64,000 nt of DNA from Chitinophagales bacterium (GCA_013299105.1 JAAFJY010000010.1:62001-126000), one strand, 5' to 3'. Positions 17,399 through 27,182 are shown, numbered from the stretch's first letter. A program made the numbers and translations. Notes: a model not told the origin generated them from the letters alone.

Positions 17399-18709
17399 AT
17401 GAGTAAATCACACCAACTTGGTTTTTTCAGTGTCAGCATGATTACCCTCAGCCTGATCATTGGCCTGGGGATTTTCAAAATGCCAGCTGGCATGGCAGCG
17501 AATGCGGGCACCGAAAAAATCTTCTTCACCGCTTGGGTCATTGGTGGTTTGACGGCCCTTTGTGGGGCTTTGACCTATGCCGAGATAGGTAAGCGGCTCC
17601 CCAGCATGGGTGGTTATTACCAGGTGTTCAACCATTGTTATCACCCGGTGGTAGGTTTTACGGTCAATATTTTGATCCTGCTCGTCAATGCAGCTAACCT
17701 GGGCATCGTGGCCTTGATCGGTGCCGACTACCTGAGCGACATGCTCTATGGGGGGCCATCGGGACGTTTTTTCAATGTTTTGGTGGCGGTTTTCGCAGTG
17801 GGTGTGTTTTATGCGGTCAATCTGTTAGGCTTAAAAACGAGCAGCCAGGCCCAAAATGCCATGACCGTCATCAAAGGGGCCTTGATTGTGCTGTTGATAT
17901 CGAGCCTGCTTGCCGGTACAAGGGTAGTGCCACATGGATACGAAGACGGCATCATCCGCAGTTTTGACGGCAAAAATGGCTTGCTTTTGCTGTTGTTGAG
18001 CCTGATTTCGGTTTCTTTTACCTATGGCGGTTACCAGCAGGCCCTCAATTTTGGCGCCGAAGTAAAGCCTGGTGCCACGCTGCAAAGGGGCATCATTGTA
18101 GGCACCTTGATGGCCATCTTGTTGTACCTGGGCATCAATTATGCTTACGTGCAAGTCATTGGTTTCGAGCAAATGCGCAATGCCACAGCGATTGGGGCTT
18201 TGTTGTTCGAAGCCTGGTTTGGTCCGGTGGGGGCCAAGGTATTCGACGCGGCCATGTTTTTGTCAGTAATGGCATACGTCAATATCATTTTGCTCAGCAA
18301 TCCCAGGGTCATGTATGCCATGAGCCAGGACAAAGCCCTGCCAGCTGCCTTCTCTAAACGCAACCCGAAGACTGGCGTACTCACCCATAGCCTTACCGCC
18401 TACGCTGCACTCACCATCATCATTGTACTCATCGGCAAGGACATTGACAAAATCCTGGGTTTTTCCATGTTTTTGGACAGCGTAGGGATGTGCACTTCTG
18501 CAGCAACGCTTTTTATCCTGCGAAAACGTGCTGCGGACACCAATGGGCCTTGGATTACACCATGGTTGGCAGCATTTTTTGTATTATCCTATTCGATGGT
18601 GGCAGTGGCAGTGACCATTCAGTCGCCTATTGCAGCGGTCATTGGGGTGGTCTTGATGGTAGTTTTGGCAGGGGTCTACTTCTTTTTTGTACACCGAAAA
18701 GAAGATTGA
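17399..18709 (+). CDS. APC-family amino acid permease
   Basis: Encodes 436 residues with about 12 hydrophobic segments. The N-terminal segment (SVSMITLSLIIGLGIFKMP) carries the G-x-G-I-F-like unwound helix of APC transporters. LTALCGALTYAEIGKRLPSM, with the conserved AExxxRxP-type loop, follows. FTYGGYQQALNFGAEVKPG corresponds to the TM6 substrate region. It would import amino acids or related amines by proton or sodium coupling, or by exchange; the substrate cannot be told from sequence. The downstream secreted-protein gene starts 26 bp later. Confidence 0.9.
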   Translation: MSKSHQLGFFSVSMITLSLIIGLGIFKMPAGMAANAGTEKIFFTAWVIGGLTALCGALTYAEIGKRLPSMGGYYQVFNHCYHPVVGFTVNILILLVNAANLGIVALIGADYLSDMLYGGPSGRFFNVLVAVFAVGVFYAVNLLGLKTSSQAQNAMTVIKGALIVLLISSLLAGTRVVPHGYEDGIIRSFDGKNGLLLLLLSLISVSFTYGGYQQALNFGAEVKPGATLQRGIIVGTLMAILLYLGINYAYVQVIGFEQMRNATAIGALLFEAWFGPVGAKVFDAAMFLSVMAYVNIILLSNPRVMYAMSQDKALPAAFSKRNPKTGVLTHSLTAYAALTIIIVLIGKDIDKILGFSMFLDSVGMCTSAATLFILRKRAADTNGPWITPWLAAFFVLSYSMVAVAVTIQSPIAAVIGVVLMVVLAGVYFFFVHRKED

Positions 18710-18735
18710 TTGTTATTTCATGAATCTCCTTTGAT

Positions 18736-19194
18736 ATGCAAAAGACTGTATTTCAAGTTTTGTTGAGTCTTGCCTTTTTGTTATTGCCCTTTTTGGGAAA
18801 AACCCAGAACCAGCCAAGCTCCCCATTTGACGTAAAAGTGGGAAATCCGCTGCGCAAAACCTTGTTGGATGTAATCCGTAAGCCAACAATAGCTGACCTG
18901 GGCCAAAACGTAGAGTTTGTGGTGAGTACTATTCGCACCAAGGGCACCTGGGCTTTTGCACATGGCATGATCCAGCAACCAGGTGGAAAGCCTGTTGACC
19001 GCAAGAAATTTGTAGAAAAAAGTGCCATTCTCATGGCCAATGATGAGGTCTTTGACGACAATTTCCAGGCGGTGTTGCAGCTCAAGCAAGGCAAGTGGGT
19101 GATCACCAAGTACGCCTTGGGCTGCACCGACGTATGTTGGTTGGAATGGATCGAGTTGAAAGGGGTACCGAAAGAAATTTTTCCAAATTTTTAG
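18736..19194 (+). CDS. small secreted protein of unknown function
   Basis: Encodes 152 residues with a signal peptide (VLLSLAFLLLPFLGKTQ). The mature part resembles small Bacteroidota periplasmic proteins: KTLLDVIRKPTIADLGQNVE, then WAFAHGMIQQPGGKPVD and VLQLKQGKWVITKYALGCTD. The layout suggests an NTF2-like or lipocalin-like domain, but no family is firmly recognised. Two cysteines near the end (GCTDVCW) could form a disulfide. It may be co-transcribed with the permease 26 bp upstream. No terminator is seen downstream. Confidence 0.75.
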   Translation: MQKTVFQVLLSLAFLLLPFLGKTQNQPSSPFDVKVGNPLRKTLLDVIRKPTIADLGQNVEFVVSTIRTKGTWAFAHGMIQQPGGKPVDRKKFVEKSAILMANDEVFDDNFQAVLQLKQGKWVITKYALGCTDVCWLEWIELKGVPKEIFPNF

Positions 19195-19386
19195 TCCAGT
19201 ACCTGATCTAAATCAAGGCGTATTTTTCCTGCTGCTGCTGCGCGAGTCGATTTCGAGCACTTTGCCTTGAGGAGTGAAAAAATAAGATATCCATCTTATT
19301 TTAGCTCAAATACTAAGGTATAATTTACCGTTTTTTTAACCAATGCTATCGTTTGTACCTTCTTTTACTGCTGCCGATAAAATATC

Positions 19387-20403
19387 CTATACTTCTGCTT
19401 CGCTTACACCAGCAAGTAAGGCAATTTGGACTGCATCCATTTTTGCACTATGATACAAATTGAGGATGAGTTGGTGCCTTTGTTGCTTTTCTTCTTCGGC
19501 TCGCAAACACTCTTCCTCGGCTCTTAGCCGCTCCTCTTCGGCCCTAGCATGCTCTATTTTAAGCTCGCGTTCCAGTGCTTGCGCTTTTTTCTTTTCGTCC
19601 AAAGGATTGTACCCATAGGCACGCTCATAGAAGCGGGTTAGCATTTCTTTGGTTCCTTCTGATACTGTCATTTTTTCTTCTGTTGAAAAGAATAAAGATT
19701 CCTGATACTTCAAAAAATCCAGCTCATAAGTCTTGGGTAAATTCACAAAATCCCTTACAAAGATAATGAGTTTCCAGAACTTGTCAACGTCGATCCCAGC
19801 TGCTTTGATCAAATCGGCTAGTTTGTTTTTGTACTGCAAACGAAGAGCTGGGTTTTCTTTGCTCTCATAAGCATACTTCGCAGCCAGTAGGGCCAGGGCA
19901 ATCGCATCTTCCTTCATTCCGATCAGGGTAGCCTCATCCATTGTTGCTGCGACCAGGCTGGTGTAATGATACTTCAAGGTGGTGCCGAAGGTATCTTTTT
20001 CGTAATCCAATGTACTTTCATCCGGTGGGTCGCCCGTGAAAACAGCGTAGGCCGAGACATCATCATGTCCGTACTTCATTTGGATCAAATGGCGGTATTC
20101 CAGCATCCGTTGTTGGAAATTTTCCTCTGGCTTGTGTTGGATTTCGATGTGTACGAAGATGAAGAGTATGTCCCCAGATATGAGGTGAACTTTGACCAAT
20201 TTATCGGTGAAACGGCGTTTGTTCTTTTGTCGGAACCTCCCCTTGAGGGAATTGATCAGTTCCTGCTCCAGGAACTCGTAGCTCCGCTCCCAGTAGATGG
20301 CCTCATGCAATTCAGGATTGGCCAATTTCACAAAATCGGGGAAGAAATGAGTGATGAGTTCCTTGAATAAGGCGTCGTAATCGATGACTTTCCGTCTAGG
20401 CAT
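19387..20403 (-). CDS. Rpn-family PD-(D/E)XK nuclease / putative transposase-like protein
   Basis: Encodes 338 residues from MPRRKVIDYDALFKELI; an ATG seven codons upstream (20424) is less likely. The N-terminal half matches the Rpn (recombination-promoting nuclease) family: DALFKELITHFFPDFV, then LVKVHLISGDILFIFVHIEI with the E-x-Q active-site variant in HIEIQHKPE, then QQRMLEYRHLIQMKYG. The C-terminus is a charged coiled coil with three tandem copies of a seven-residue unit (AEEERLR, AEEECLR, AEEEKQQ), then a helix ending AGVSEAEV. Rpn proteins promote RecA-independent recombination and cut DNA; a role here is inference. No terminal inverted repeats were found around it, so it is not an IS as it stands. 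Confidence 0.8.
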   Translation of the reverse strand: MPRRKVIDYDALFKELITHFFPDFVKLANPELHEAIYWERSYEFLEQELINSLKGRFRQKNKRRFTDKLVKVHLISGDILFIFVHIEIQHKPEENFQQRMLEYRHLIQMKYGHDDVSAYAVFTGDPPDESTLDYEKDTFGTTLKYHYTSLVAATMDEATLIGMKEDAIALALLAAKYAYESKENPALRLQYKNKLADLIKAAGIDVDKFWKLIIFVRDFVNLPKTYELDFLKYQESLFFSTEEKMTVSEGTKEMLTRFYERAYGYNPLDEKKKAQALERELKIEHARAEEERLRAEEECLRAEEEKQQRHQLILNLYHSAKMDAVQIALLAGVSEAEV

Positions 20404-20511
20404 TGCGAAACAATTTTTTCGCAAGGTAGAAGGGAGTGAAAATCCAATCCAGGCAATTTTACAGCAAAATGGCCACTGCTGATTTTGGTAATTAGACGCT
20501 GCCCATAAACA

Positions 20512-21423
20512 TCAACGCCATTTCCAGCGCTCTTCTACCCGGCGGCCGTCTTGTGCCCCAAAAAAGTCTTCAATCAGGTCAACGTGATCGAACATCGGCT
20601 TATCGGCCCAGCCGTGCCCACCCTCAAGGCCAGTGATGAGGTGATAAGAACAACCGAGTCGTTTGAGTTGGGCAGCTATACTTCCTGCACCATACAAAGG
20701 CAAATAACCTGGTTGGTCGGGTCGGCAGTAGTGATGAGATTGGCTGCCATAAGGTACTAGTGGATCATCTTCTCCATGGAACAAGAGGCTTGGAATGGCA
20801 TTCTCGGGCTTGATCCAATCTAATTCTAAAATTGCTCCGGCCATTGAAAGCAAACCTGCATAGGCAAAATCAGGAGGCAAGTCTCGTTTTTCCAAGCCCA
20901 TTTCACCTTCTGGCCAATAAACAGCATTGACTACAGCCTCTGCTCCTGCGCTGCTGCCCGCTAAGATAATGCTATAGGGTAGAATATTGAGCTCCTCCGC
21001 GTGCTTAATCAAGTAACTGGTAGCAGCCCAAACGTCCTCCGCTGCACTGCGGAAAGCGGCAATTTTGCGCGATTGCAACTGGTCGCAGCTCATGGATTTT
21101 CCTTTCATGCTCAGGTGATAAGAAGCTGCTACAGCTACGTAGCCCAAGCGGGCCAGTTTTTCCATGAACTGAACATACCTCGTTTCACTGCGAGAGCCTT
21201 CAGAAAAGCCACCGCCATGAAAGTACAAAAAAGTGGCCCAAGGAGCAGTTTCTTCAGCGGTGTCAATGCGGTAAACATCCAATTCCAGGTCTTGGCCAGC
21301 TTTTTGGGTATAAACATAAGTGTCTTTGCGCAAGGGAAGTGGCACAAGATGGTCTTCCGTTTTTCCTCCTACCAAGCCAACGATGCGTTTCCAAAATTTC
21401 CGTGTCCAGCTTTCGGATGCCAC
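20512..21423 (-). CDS. alpha/beta hydrolase (hormone-sensitive lipase/carboxylesterase type)
   Basis: Encodes 303 residues. The oxyanion-hole motif HGGG lies in TFLYFHGGGFSEGSRSE, the nucleophile elbow G-S-S-A-G in ILAGSSAGAEAV, an acid residue in FHGEDDPLVPYGS, and the catalytic histidine in LEGGHGWADKPM. The enzyme hydrolyses esters of small or acyl substrates; no export signal is seen. The start is a GTG at 21423, directly abutting the TAA (21424-21426) of the methyltransferase gene. This implies translational coupling. No ATG start fits. Confidence 0.88.
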   Translation of the reverse strand: MASESWTRKFWKRIVGLVGGKTEDHLVPLPLRKDTYVYTQKAGQDLELDVYRIDTAEETAPWATFLYFHGGGFSEGSRSETRYVQFMEKLARLGYVAVAASYHLSMKGKSMSCDQLQSRKIAAFRSAAEDVWAATSYLIKHAEELNILPYSIILAGSSAGAEAVVNAVYWPEGEMGLEKRDLPPDFAYAGLLSMAGAILELDWIKPENAIPSLLFHGEDDPLVPYGSQSHHYCRPDQPGYLPLYGAGSIAAQLKRLGCSYHLITGLEGGHGWADKPMFDHVDLIEDFFGAQDGRRVEERWKWR

Positions 21424-22320
21424 TTACTTCAATTTGAATACGTACAAAACAGAACTCCCTTTGCCACTGTTGGCCTGACTGGCTAAAAAAGAGCGCAAAC
21501 CATGCCAAAATCCCAGCGGGTAGGCCATCAATTTTTTGCCTTTGAACTGTTCACTCAACAAGGATTCGTAAAAAGAATCAAGCGGCAATGGCGTCTGAAA
21601 ATGCATTTGGAAACCCGCTTCATCCAGCAAATTAGTGATGGTACGGGGAGAAAAATGCCACAAATGCCTTGGCGTCTCATATGGTGCCCAGTGCTGTTGA
21701 TAATACTGAGCATCGGTGCTGGTAAAATTCGGCACCGCGATGAGCAAAAAACCGTCTTTTTCCAGTAATTCAGTATAGCGCTGCAAGTACAGTTTTGGGT
21801 TGTACAAGTGCTCCAGCACATGCCACATGGTGATGATCCCAAATTTACCTGGAACCTGCCCTGCTTCCAAGGCCTGGGGTTCGCGAACATCCAACTTGAA
21901 CTGCTGGATGGAGTATGCGCGGGTGTCGTCGTCCACCTCAATCCCCATCACCTCGTAACCCTGGCTGCGCATGTGGTTGAGGAAGTAACCCGTACCGCTG
22001 CCCACGTCCAACAAACGCCGATGAGGACTGAGTTTTTCAATGATGCTTTGCTTGCGTTTGAGCATGAAACGCCGGGCCAAATGATAAGCCCGATTCACCA
22101 AACCCTTGCGGGTATCGCTGTGTGAGATGTAATTGGCGCTTTTATAGTAGCGCCCAATCTCAGCAGGAATGGGCACATCCTGGGTAAAACGCAGGCCACA
22201 GTCTTGGCAATCGTACAAATCAAAAGCCTCTTGGGTAATCACAAAGTCTTTTGTTGATAAGGCTTTCTGGATGCGGCCACTTTGGCAAAGTGGACATTGT
22301 GTATAGTGGATTGTTTTCAT
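21424..22320 (-). CDS. class I SAM-dependent methyltransferase with N-terminal zinc ribbon
   Basis: Encodes 298 residues from MKTIHYTQCPLCQSGR; an upstream in-frame ATG (22386) would precede this conserved start. A four-cysteine N-terminal ribbon (CPLC and CQDCG) precedes the SAM-binding fold: LLDVGSGTGYFLNHM (motif I), MGIEVDDDTR (motif II) and ITMWHVLEHLYNP (motif IV/post). Proteins with this layout methylate sugars, lipids or small metabolites, often in glycan pathways. The substrate is unknown. It is the first gene of a two-gene unit with the esterase and has a good promoter match 130 bp upstream. Confidence 0.9.
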   Translation of the reverse strand: MKTIHYTQCPLCQSGRIQKALSTKDFVITQEAFDLYDCQDCGLRFTQDVPIPAEIGRYYKSANYISHSDTRKGLVNRAYHLARRFMLKRKQSIIEKLSPHRRLLDVGSGTGYFLNHMRSQGYEVMGIEVDDDTRAYSIQQFKLDVREPQALEAGQVPGKFGIITMWHVLEHLYNPKLYLQRYTELLEKDGFLLIAVPNFTSTDAQYYQQHWAPYETPRHLWHFSPRTITNLLDEAGFQMHFQTPLPLDSFYESLLSEQFKGKKLMAYPLGFWHGLRSFLASQANSGKGSSVLYVFKLK

Positions 22321-22451
22321 GGAAAGCAGGCTGAACAGCTTGTTTCTTGCGAGTAATTTTGCGTCAAACAAAAAAGACATCAGCACGAAACGTAACTGAT
22401 GCCTGCAAGCTTAAGATCACAACAAAAAGAAGTATTTATTCAATACTACCG

Positions 22452-22480
22452 CAAAGATACAAGGAACTTTGAAATAGCAA
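22452..22480 (-). promoter_or_regulatory. Bacteroidota-type promoter of methyltransferase-esterase pair
   Basis: On the minus strand 22452-22459 reads TATCTTTG, an exact TAnnTTTG match, with a TTG about 21 nt upstream. The implied leader is about 125 nt. Confidence 0.55.
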
Positions 22481-22528
22481 TCACTTGATAGGGGTAAAAA
22501 TGTGATTTGACCTTGAAAGCAAGATGAA

Positions 22529-23827
22529 TCAAGCAAAAAACCGTGCTCTTCTTCCCTCTTTTAATGCAAAAAACAGGATGTAGGCATAGCAAGGCAGCAA
22601 GGTGAGCATGAATGCCAATCGGAATCCGATGTTTTCATCATCGGAAAGACTACCATAAATCAGTGGAATGATCGCCCCGCCTGCAATACCCATGATCAAC
22701 ATGGCTGAACCTATTTTAGTAAAACGCCCCAATCCACGGATGCCCAAAGGAAAAATAGCGGGCCACATTGGGGCATTCGCCAAACCCAAAAGGGCAATAC
22801 AAGTTACTGCGGCACGTCCATTCAGGAAATAGGCCCCAGCAACCAGCACGATTCCTAAAATTGCACCATACTTTAAACTGGTTTCCTGAGAAATGTATTT
22901 GGGAATGGTCACAATGCCGATGACATAGCCCAAAAGCATGGCCAGCAGGGTAAAAGTGGTAAAATACTTGGCGGTATCAAGCGAAAAACCCAGGTTTTGA
23001 CCATATATGCTGATCACGTCGCCTGCCATCACCTCGGCACCTACAAAACAGAAGATGCCTAAAACCCCCATCAGCAGGTTGGGAAACTGAAAAACGCTGG
23101 TTCTGCTGGCAGACAATGCGGTATCAGCACTATTGCCTTCGTTTTCATCCAGGTTGATTTCCGGCAAAGATGAGCGTTGAATCATCAGTGCCAAAAGGGC
23201 CAGAATGACTGCCATCACCGTGTAAGGCGTAATCACGCGGGCGGCCAGGTTGTCTAGCAATTCGGCCTTTTGCATGGCACTTTGGGCATTGGCCACTTGG
23301 GCGGTGATTTCATTGGCCCCTTTGAGTACAATGGCACCCAGGATAATGGGGCTCAAGGCTCCCGCTATTTTATTGCAGATCCCCATGATGCTGATGCGCT
23401 GGGCTGCACTCTCAATCGGGCCAATCACACTGATGTAAGGATTGGAAGCGGTTTGGAGCAAGGACAAACCCGCTCCTTGCACAAACAAACCCGTCAGAAA
23501 CAAAGCAAAACTACGGCTCTGCGCGGCGGGAATAAAAATCACCGAGCCCAAAGCCATGACCAAAAGCCCCAGGGCCATGCCGTTTTTGAAGCCCGTTTTT
23601 TCCAAAATAATGGAAGATGGCAAGGCCAGAAAAAAATAAGCCATGTAAAAAGCAAAGGTCACCAAAAAGGCCTGTGTATCGGTTTTGAGGTCACAAGCCA
23701 GTTTTAGAAAAGGAATCAAAGCCCCGTTGAGCCAAGTGACAAAGCCAAAAATGAAAAACAACATGCCAATGATCAAGATCGAGGTAGTGTAACTGCCTTT
23801 GTTGGCCGCAGTACTAGTGGTGGACAT
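22529..23827 (-). CDS. sugar MFS transporter, FucP/GluP family
   Basis: Encodes 432 residues with 12 predicted membrane segments. The opening MLFFIFGFVTWLNGALIPFL is the diagnostic N-terminal helix of the fucose/glucose-galactose permease family, with the conserved N and substrate-side residues. GAGLSLLQTASNPYISVIGP and RISIMGICNKIAGALSP are further family signatures. It imports a monosaccharide with a proton. The araA-araB-araD operon lies 2.6 kb away on the same strand, so L-arabinose is a plausible substrate, but a plus-strand acyl-CoA dehydrogenase gene separates them. Confidence 0.92.
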   Translation of the reverse strand: MSTTSTAANKGSYTTSILIIGMLFFIFGFVTWLNGALIPFLKLACDLKTDTQAFLVTFAFYMAYFFLALPSSIILEKTGFKNGMALGLLVMALGSVIFIPAAQSRSFALFLTGLFVQGAGLSLLQTASNPYISVIGPIESAAQRISIMGICNKIAGALSPIILGAIVLKGANEITAQVANAQSAMQKAELLDNLAARVITPYTVMAVILALLALMIQRSSLPEINLDENEGNSADTALSASRTSVFQFPNLLMGVLGIFCFVGAEVMAGDVISIYGQNLGFSLDTAKYFTTFTLLAMLLGYVIGIVTIPKYISQETSLKYGAILGIVLVAGAYFLNGRAAVTCIALLGLANAPMWPAIFPLGIRGLGRFTKIGSAMLIMGIAGGAIIPLIYGSLSDDENIGFRLAFMLTLLPCYAYILFFALKEGRRARFFA

Positions 23828-23865
23828 ACAATGGAAGGGTTTCGAGCAAGTCTGTTCTTTTTTTG

Positions 23866-23873
23866 CAAACCTA
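23866..23873 (-). promoter_or_regulatory. candidate promoter of FucP-type permease
   Basis: Minus-strand TAGGTTTG matches TAnnTTTG, 39 bp before the start codon. No clear -33 element is seen. Confidence 0.35.
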
Positions 23874-24040
23874 CTCCTTGGTGAATGACTTGCGAAAAGG
23901 TAAAAAGAAATTTGAGAGTTTTACCAAAAAAGCAGCAATTCCATGCTTTGATACGCTGCTTGTGCGAAGTTCAATCTTTTTATGATCAAATTTATCAACA
24001 AAAACGTTACTTTAACATCGCCCAAAAAACTTGTCATCAC

Positions 24041-26362
24041 ATGACCACTGTCACCGAACATCAACTCTCGCCACAAGCCCTTTCGCTCATTCCTTTGTTT
24101 TACATCGGTTGGAGCGACAGCGTACTCAGCCCCAGCGAAATGAAACTCATCCACCGGAAAATTGAAAGCATGTCTTTTTTGAATCCGGAGGAAAAAGCCT
24201 ACCTGATTCGCTACACCAATCCTCAAAATCCGCCCAGCCCAGAGGTGTTCAGGTTTTGGTTGGATAGCTTGCGTACAGCGGCCATGAACATGCCTACCGA
24301 CCAAAAGCAAAGCCTTGCTCAACTAGCGTTGGATATTGCCCGAGCCAGTCAAAGCGGCCAACTAAACCCAGCTGATGAACCAGCCTTGGGTAAAGCACTC
24401 ACAGAACTGGAACAGGAATTGGGCATCGATACCGAAGAAGACTTATTGGCCATGCTCAAACAATTGGATGCTCCACACCTGAGCAGTCAACCCAAATTGG
24501 CAAGTTTTGAAGCCAAAGCCATGCAAGCCATTTTGGACGGACCTCGTGCAGCAACAGTCAATGCTGTACGTCAATTGCTCAAAGATCCATTTTTCCAAGC
24601 TGGTATCTTGCGTGACAAGGAGGAACACCGCTCACGGATCCTTGAAATGACCACAGAGTTAGCCAAGCAAGGCTATGGTTCCTTGGCTTATCCAAATGAA
24701 TATGGTGGCAAAGGCGACATGGGCGAATACATTGCCATTTTTCAAACCCTGGCCACCCATAACCTCAGCCTTACGGTTAAGTTTGGGGTGCAATTTGGCT
24801 TATTCGGCGGTGCAGTTTACCACTTAGGTACCGAAAAACACCATCGAAAGTACTTGGAACCCACCGGGACTACGGACTTGTTGGGCTGTTTTGCCATGAC
24901 CGAAACGGGACACGGCTCGAATGTCAAAGACCTAGAAACCACCGCTACTTATGACCACGCTACCCGCAGCATTGTGGTCAATTCGCCCCATTTTGGTGCG
25001 GGCAAAGAATACATTGGCAATGCCCTACATGGCTCAATGGCTGCCGTTTTTGCCCAATTGATCGTGGATGGGGTGAGTCATGGCATTCACTGTGTGCTGG
25101 TGCCTTACCGCGATTCGACTGGCGATTTGCTCCCTGGTATTGAAGTCAAAGATTGTGGGTACAAACTGGGCCTCAATGGCGTGGACAATGGCCGCTTGTG
25201 GTTCAACCAGGTGCGGGTGCCCGTTGACAATTTGCTTAATCGTTATGGTGACATTGATGTACAAGGAAAGTACATCAGCCCAATCGAAAATCCCAACAAG
25301 CGCTTTTTCACCATGTTGGGTGCGCTAGTGGGCGGGCGGATATGTGTGGGACTGGGCGGATTGGGCGCTACTAAAACTGCACTGACCATTGCAATTCGCT
25401 ATGCACTCAAGCGGCGACAGTTTGCGCCTAAAGATGGTGAAATGGAGACCTTGTTGATGGATTACCCTACTCACCAGCAACGCTTGATCCCATTACTGGT
25501 CAAAACCTACGTTTACCATTTTGCCCTGAATCGCTTGGGCGAAACCTATGCCAAGGCCAAGGCCGACGACATGCGGGAGATCGAAACCCAAGCGGCAGGC
25601 CTCAAAGCAATGGCGACCTGGCATACCACCCATGCAATTCAGGAATGCCGCGAAGCCTGTGGCGGCAAAGGGTATTTGGCTGAGAATAATTTTGCTGACC
25701 TCAAAGCTGATTCCGATATCTTTACCACTTTTGAAGGCGACAATACCGTTTTGTTGCAATTGGTCGCTAAGGGGCTGCTCACCGAATTCAAGCAATCTTT
25801 CCACGACGATGGCTTTCTGGCGGTAATGCGCTACTTGGGTGGCCGAATCGGACAAACCCTGACTACTTACAACTCCTATTTTACGGGAAATACCGATATG
25901 GAACACCTGATGAGTGCCGAATTCCATGCCGATGCTTTGCGTTATCGCCAAGAAAGGACGCTGATTGCACTTTCAGATCGCATGCGCAAGTACCTGGGCA
26001 AGCGCCTGGGGCCATATGAAGCATTCCTGAAATGCCAGGTACACATGGTCAACCTGGCCAAAGCTTATGTAGAAAACCTGGCCTATACCGAGATGACCAC
26101 AGCCATCAAATCGCTACCGGCCAGCCAGGAAAGAGCCATGCTGGAAAAAATGGCTGCTTATTATGCCCTCAACACGATCAGCGATGACAAAGGTTGGTAC
26201 CTGGAAAGTGGCTACATGAGTGGCGACAAAAGCAAAGCCATCCGCAGGGCACAAGGGAAAATGACCCAGGAACTGCGGCCAGAAGTGGAAGAATTGGTCG
26301 CTGCTTTTGGAATTTCGGATGCTAGTTTGGATGCGGAGATTTTAAATTGGGCCAGACCTTGA
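24041..26362 (+). CDS. acyl-CoA dehydrogenase/oxidase-like protein with N-terminal TerB-like domain
   Basis: Encodes 773 residues from ATG 24041 (MTTVTEHQ); an in-frame ATG at 23885 would add 52 unrelated residues. Residues about 12-130 resemble a TerB-like helical module (YIGWSDSVLSPSEMKLIHRK). The rest is an acyl-CoA dehydrogenase/oxidase: FAMTETGHGSNVKDLETTA binds FAD and substrate, LGGLGATKTALTIAIRYAL opens the helical domain, and CREACGGKGYLAENNF with FTTFEGDNTVLLQL is the acyl-CoA oxidase-type C-terminal signature. It introduces the trans-2 double bond in fatty acid beta-oxidation. Length is nearer to acyl-CoA oxidases than to the usual 380-residue dehydrogenases. It is monocistronic, divergent from the FucP-type permease. 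Confidence 0.88.
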   Translation: MTTVTEHQLSPQALSLIPLFYIGWSDSVLSPSEMKLIHRKIESMSFLNPEEKAYLIRYTNPQNPPSPEVFRFWLDSLRTAAMNMPTDQKQSLAQLALDIARASQSGQLNPADEPALGKALTELEQELGIDTEEDLLAMLKQLDAPHLSSQPKLASFEAKAMQAILDGPRAATVNAVRQLLKDPFFQAGILRDKEEHRSRILEMTTELAKQGYGSLAYPNEYGGKGDMGEYIAIFQTLATHNLSLTVKFGVQFGLFGGAVYHLGTEKHHRKYLEPTGTTDLLGCFAMTETGHGSNVKDLETTATYDHATRSIVVNSPHFGAGKEYIGNALHGSMAAVFAQLIVDGVSHGIHCVLVPYRDSTGDLLPGIEVKDCGYKLGLNGVDNGRLWFNQVRVPVDNLLNRYGDIDVQGKYISPIENPNKRFFTMLGALVGGRICVGLGGLGATKTALTIAIRYALKRRQFAPKDGEMETLLMDYPTHQQRLIPLLVKTYVYHFALNRLGETYAKAKADDMREIETQAAGLKAMATWHTTHAIQECREACGGKGYLAENNFADLKADSDIFTTFEGDNTVLLQLVAKGLLTEFKQSFHDDGFLAVMRYLGGRIGQTLTTYNSYFTGNTDMEHLMSAEFHADALRYRQERTLIALSDRMRKYLGKRLGPYEAFLKCQVHMVNLAKAYVENLAYTEMTTAIKSLPASQERAMLEKMAAYYALNTISDDKGWYLESGYMSGDKSKAIRRAQGKMTQELRPEVEELVAAFGISDASLDAEILNWARP

Positions 26363-26467
26363 TTGATTGAACATGCTAAGAAACCACTCAGGTTCACCGT
26401 AATCCTGCATCCAATCTAATCAATCCTAATCAGCCTTGGTTACATTCTGCCCTGCACGAGCCAGCCT

Positions 26468-27178
26468 TCAGCCCCCATATCCTTCCTGCCCATAATAGGC
26501 TCCGGTCCCGTGTTTGCGTAAAAAATGTTTGTCTTTGAGGGATTGCTTGATCTCGCCGATGCTGGGGTTCAATTGTCTGGTCAAATAGGCCATTTTGGCC
26601 AATTCTTCCAAGACTCCGGCATTGTACACCGCCTTGGCGGCGTCCTTTCCCCAGGTGAAAGGGCCATGACAGGCCACCAGCACCATTTCCACTTCTTGGG
26701 GAGATAGGTTTTGTTTTTCAAAAGCTTGCAAAATCTGCAACCCCGTCTCGTGCTCATAATCACCTTGGATCATTTCGTCGCTCATGACTTCGGTGATGGG
26801 TACGGCAGGAATTAGGTGATCGGCATGGGTAGTTCCCAGGTTGGGGATGGGCAAGAGGGCTTGTGCCCAGGCCACTGCATAGGTAGAATGCGTATGGCAA
26901 ATGCCTCCAATGCTAGCAAAATGGCGGTACAACAAGGTATGGGTTTTAGTATCGGACGAGGGCCTGAAGCGTCCTTCGACCACCTCGTTATCTAGGTCCA
27001 CCAGTACCATGTCTTCCACTTTGAGCTGGGCATAAGGCACGCCACTGGGCTTGATGGCCATGACCCCCGCTTGGCGGTCAATGGCAGAAACGTTGCCAAA
27101 GGTGTAAATGGCCAAATGCTGCGTAGGAATCTCCATATTGGCCTCGTAAGCCTGTTCTTTCAAGGTCTTGAAATTCAT
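26468..27178 (-). CDS. araD: L-ribulose-5-phosphate 4-epimerase
   Basis: Encodes 236 residues of the class II aldolase/AraD family. Zinc ligands are visible in GGICHTHSTYAVAWAQ (H-x-H) and in the C-terminal histidine of FLRKHGTGAYYGQ. The phosphate-binding segment is GVMAIKPSGVPYAQLK, and ACHGPFTWGKDA is the family loop. It converts L-ribulose-5-phosphate to D-xylulose-5-phosphate, the last step of arabinose entry into the pentose phosphate pathway. It is the third gene of araA-araB-araD, 4 bp after araB. Confidence 0.95.
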   Translation of the reverse strand: MNFKTLKEQAYEANMEIPTQHLAIYTFGNVSAIDRQAGVMAIKPSGVPYAQLKVEDMVLVDLDNEVVEGRFRPSSDTKTHTLLYRHFASIGGICHTHSTYAVAWAQALLPIPNLGTTHADHLIPAVPITEVMSDEMIQGDYEHETGLQILQAFEKQNLSPQEVEMVLVACHGPFTWGKDAAKAVYNAGVLEELAKMAYLTRQLNPSIGEIKQSLKDKHFLRKHGTGAYYGQEGYGG

Positions 27179-27182
27179 CTCA

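Noticed and set aside
19387-20403. Rpn gene as an insertion sequence
   Set aside because: No inverted repeats or target duplication flank the gene, and Rpn proteins are usually not borne on IS elements.
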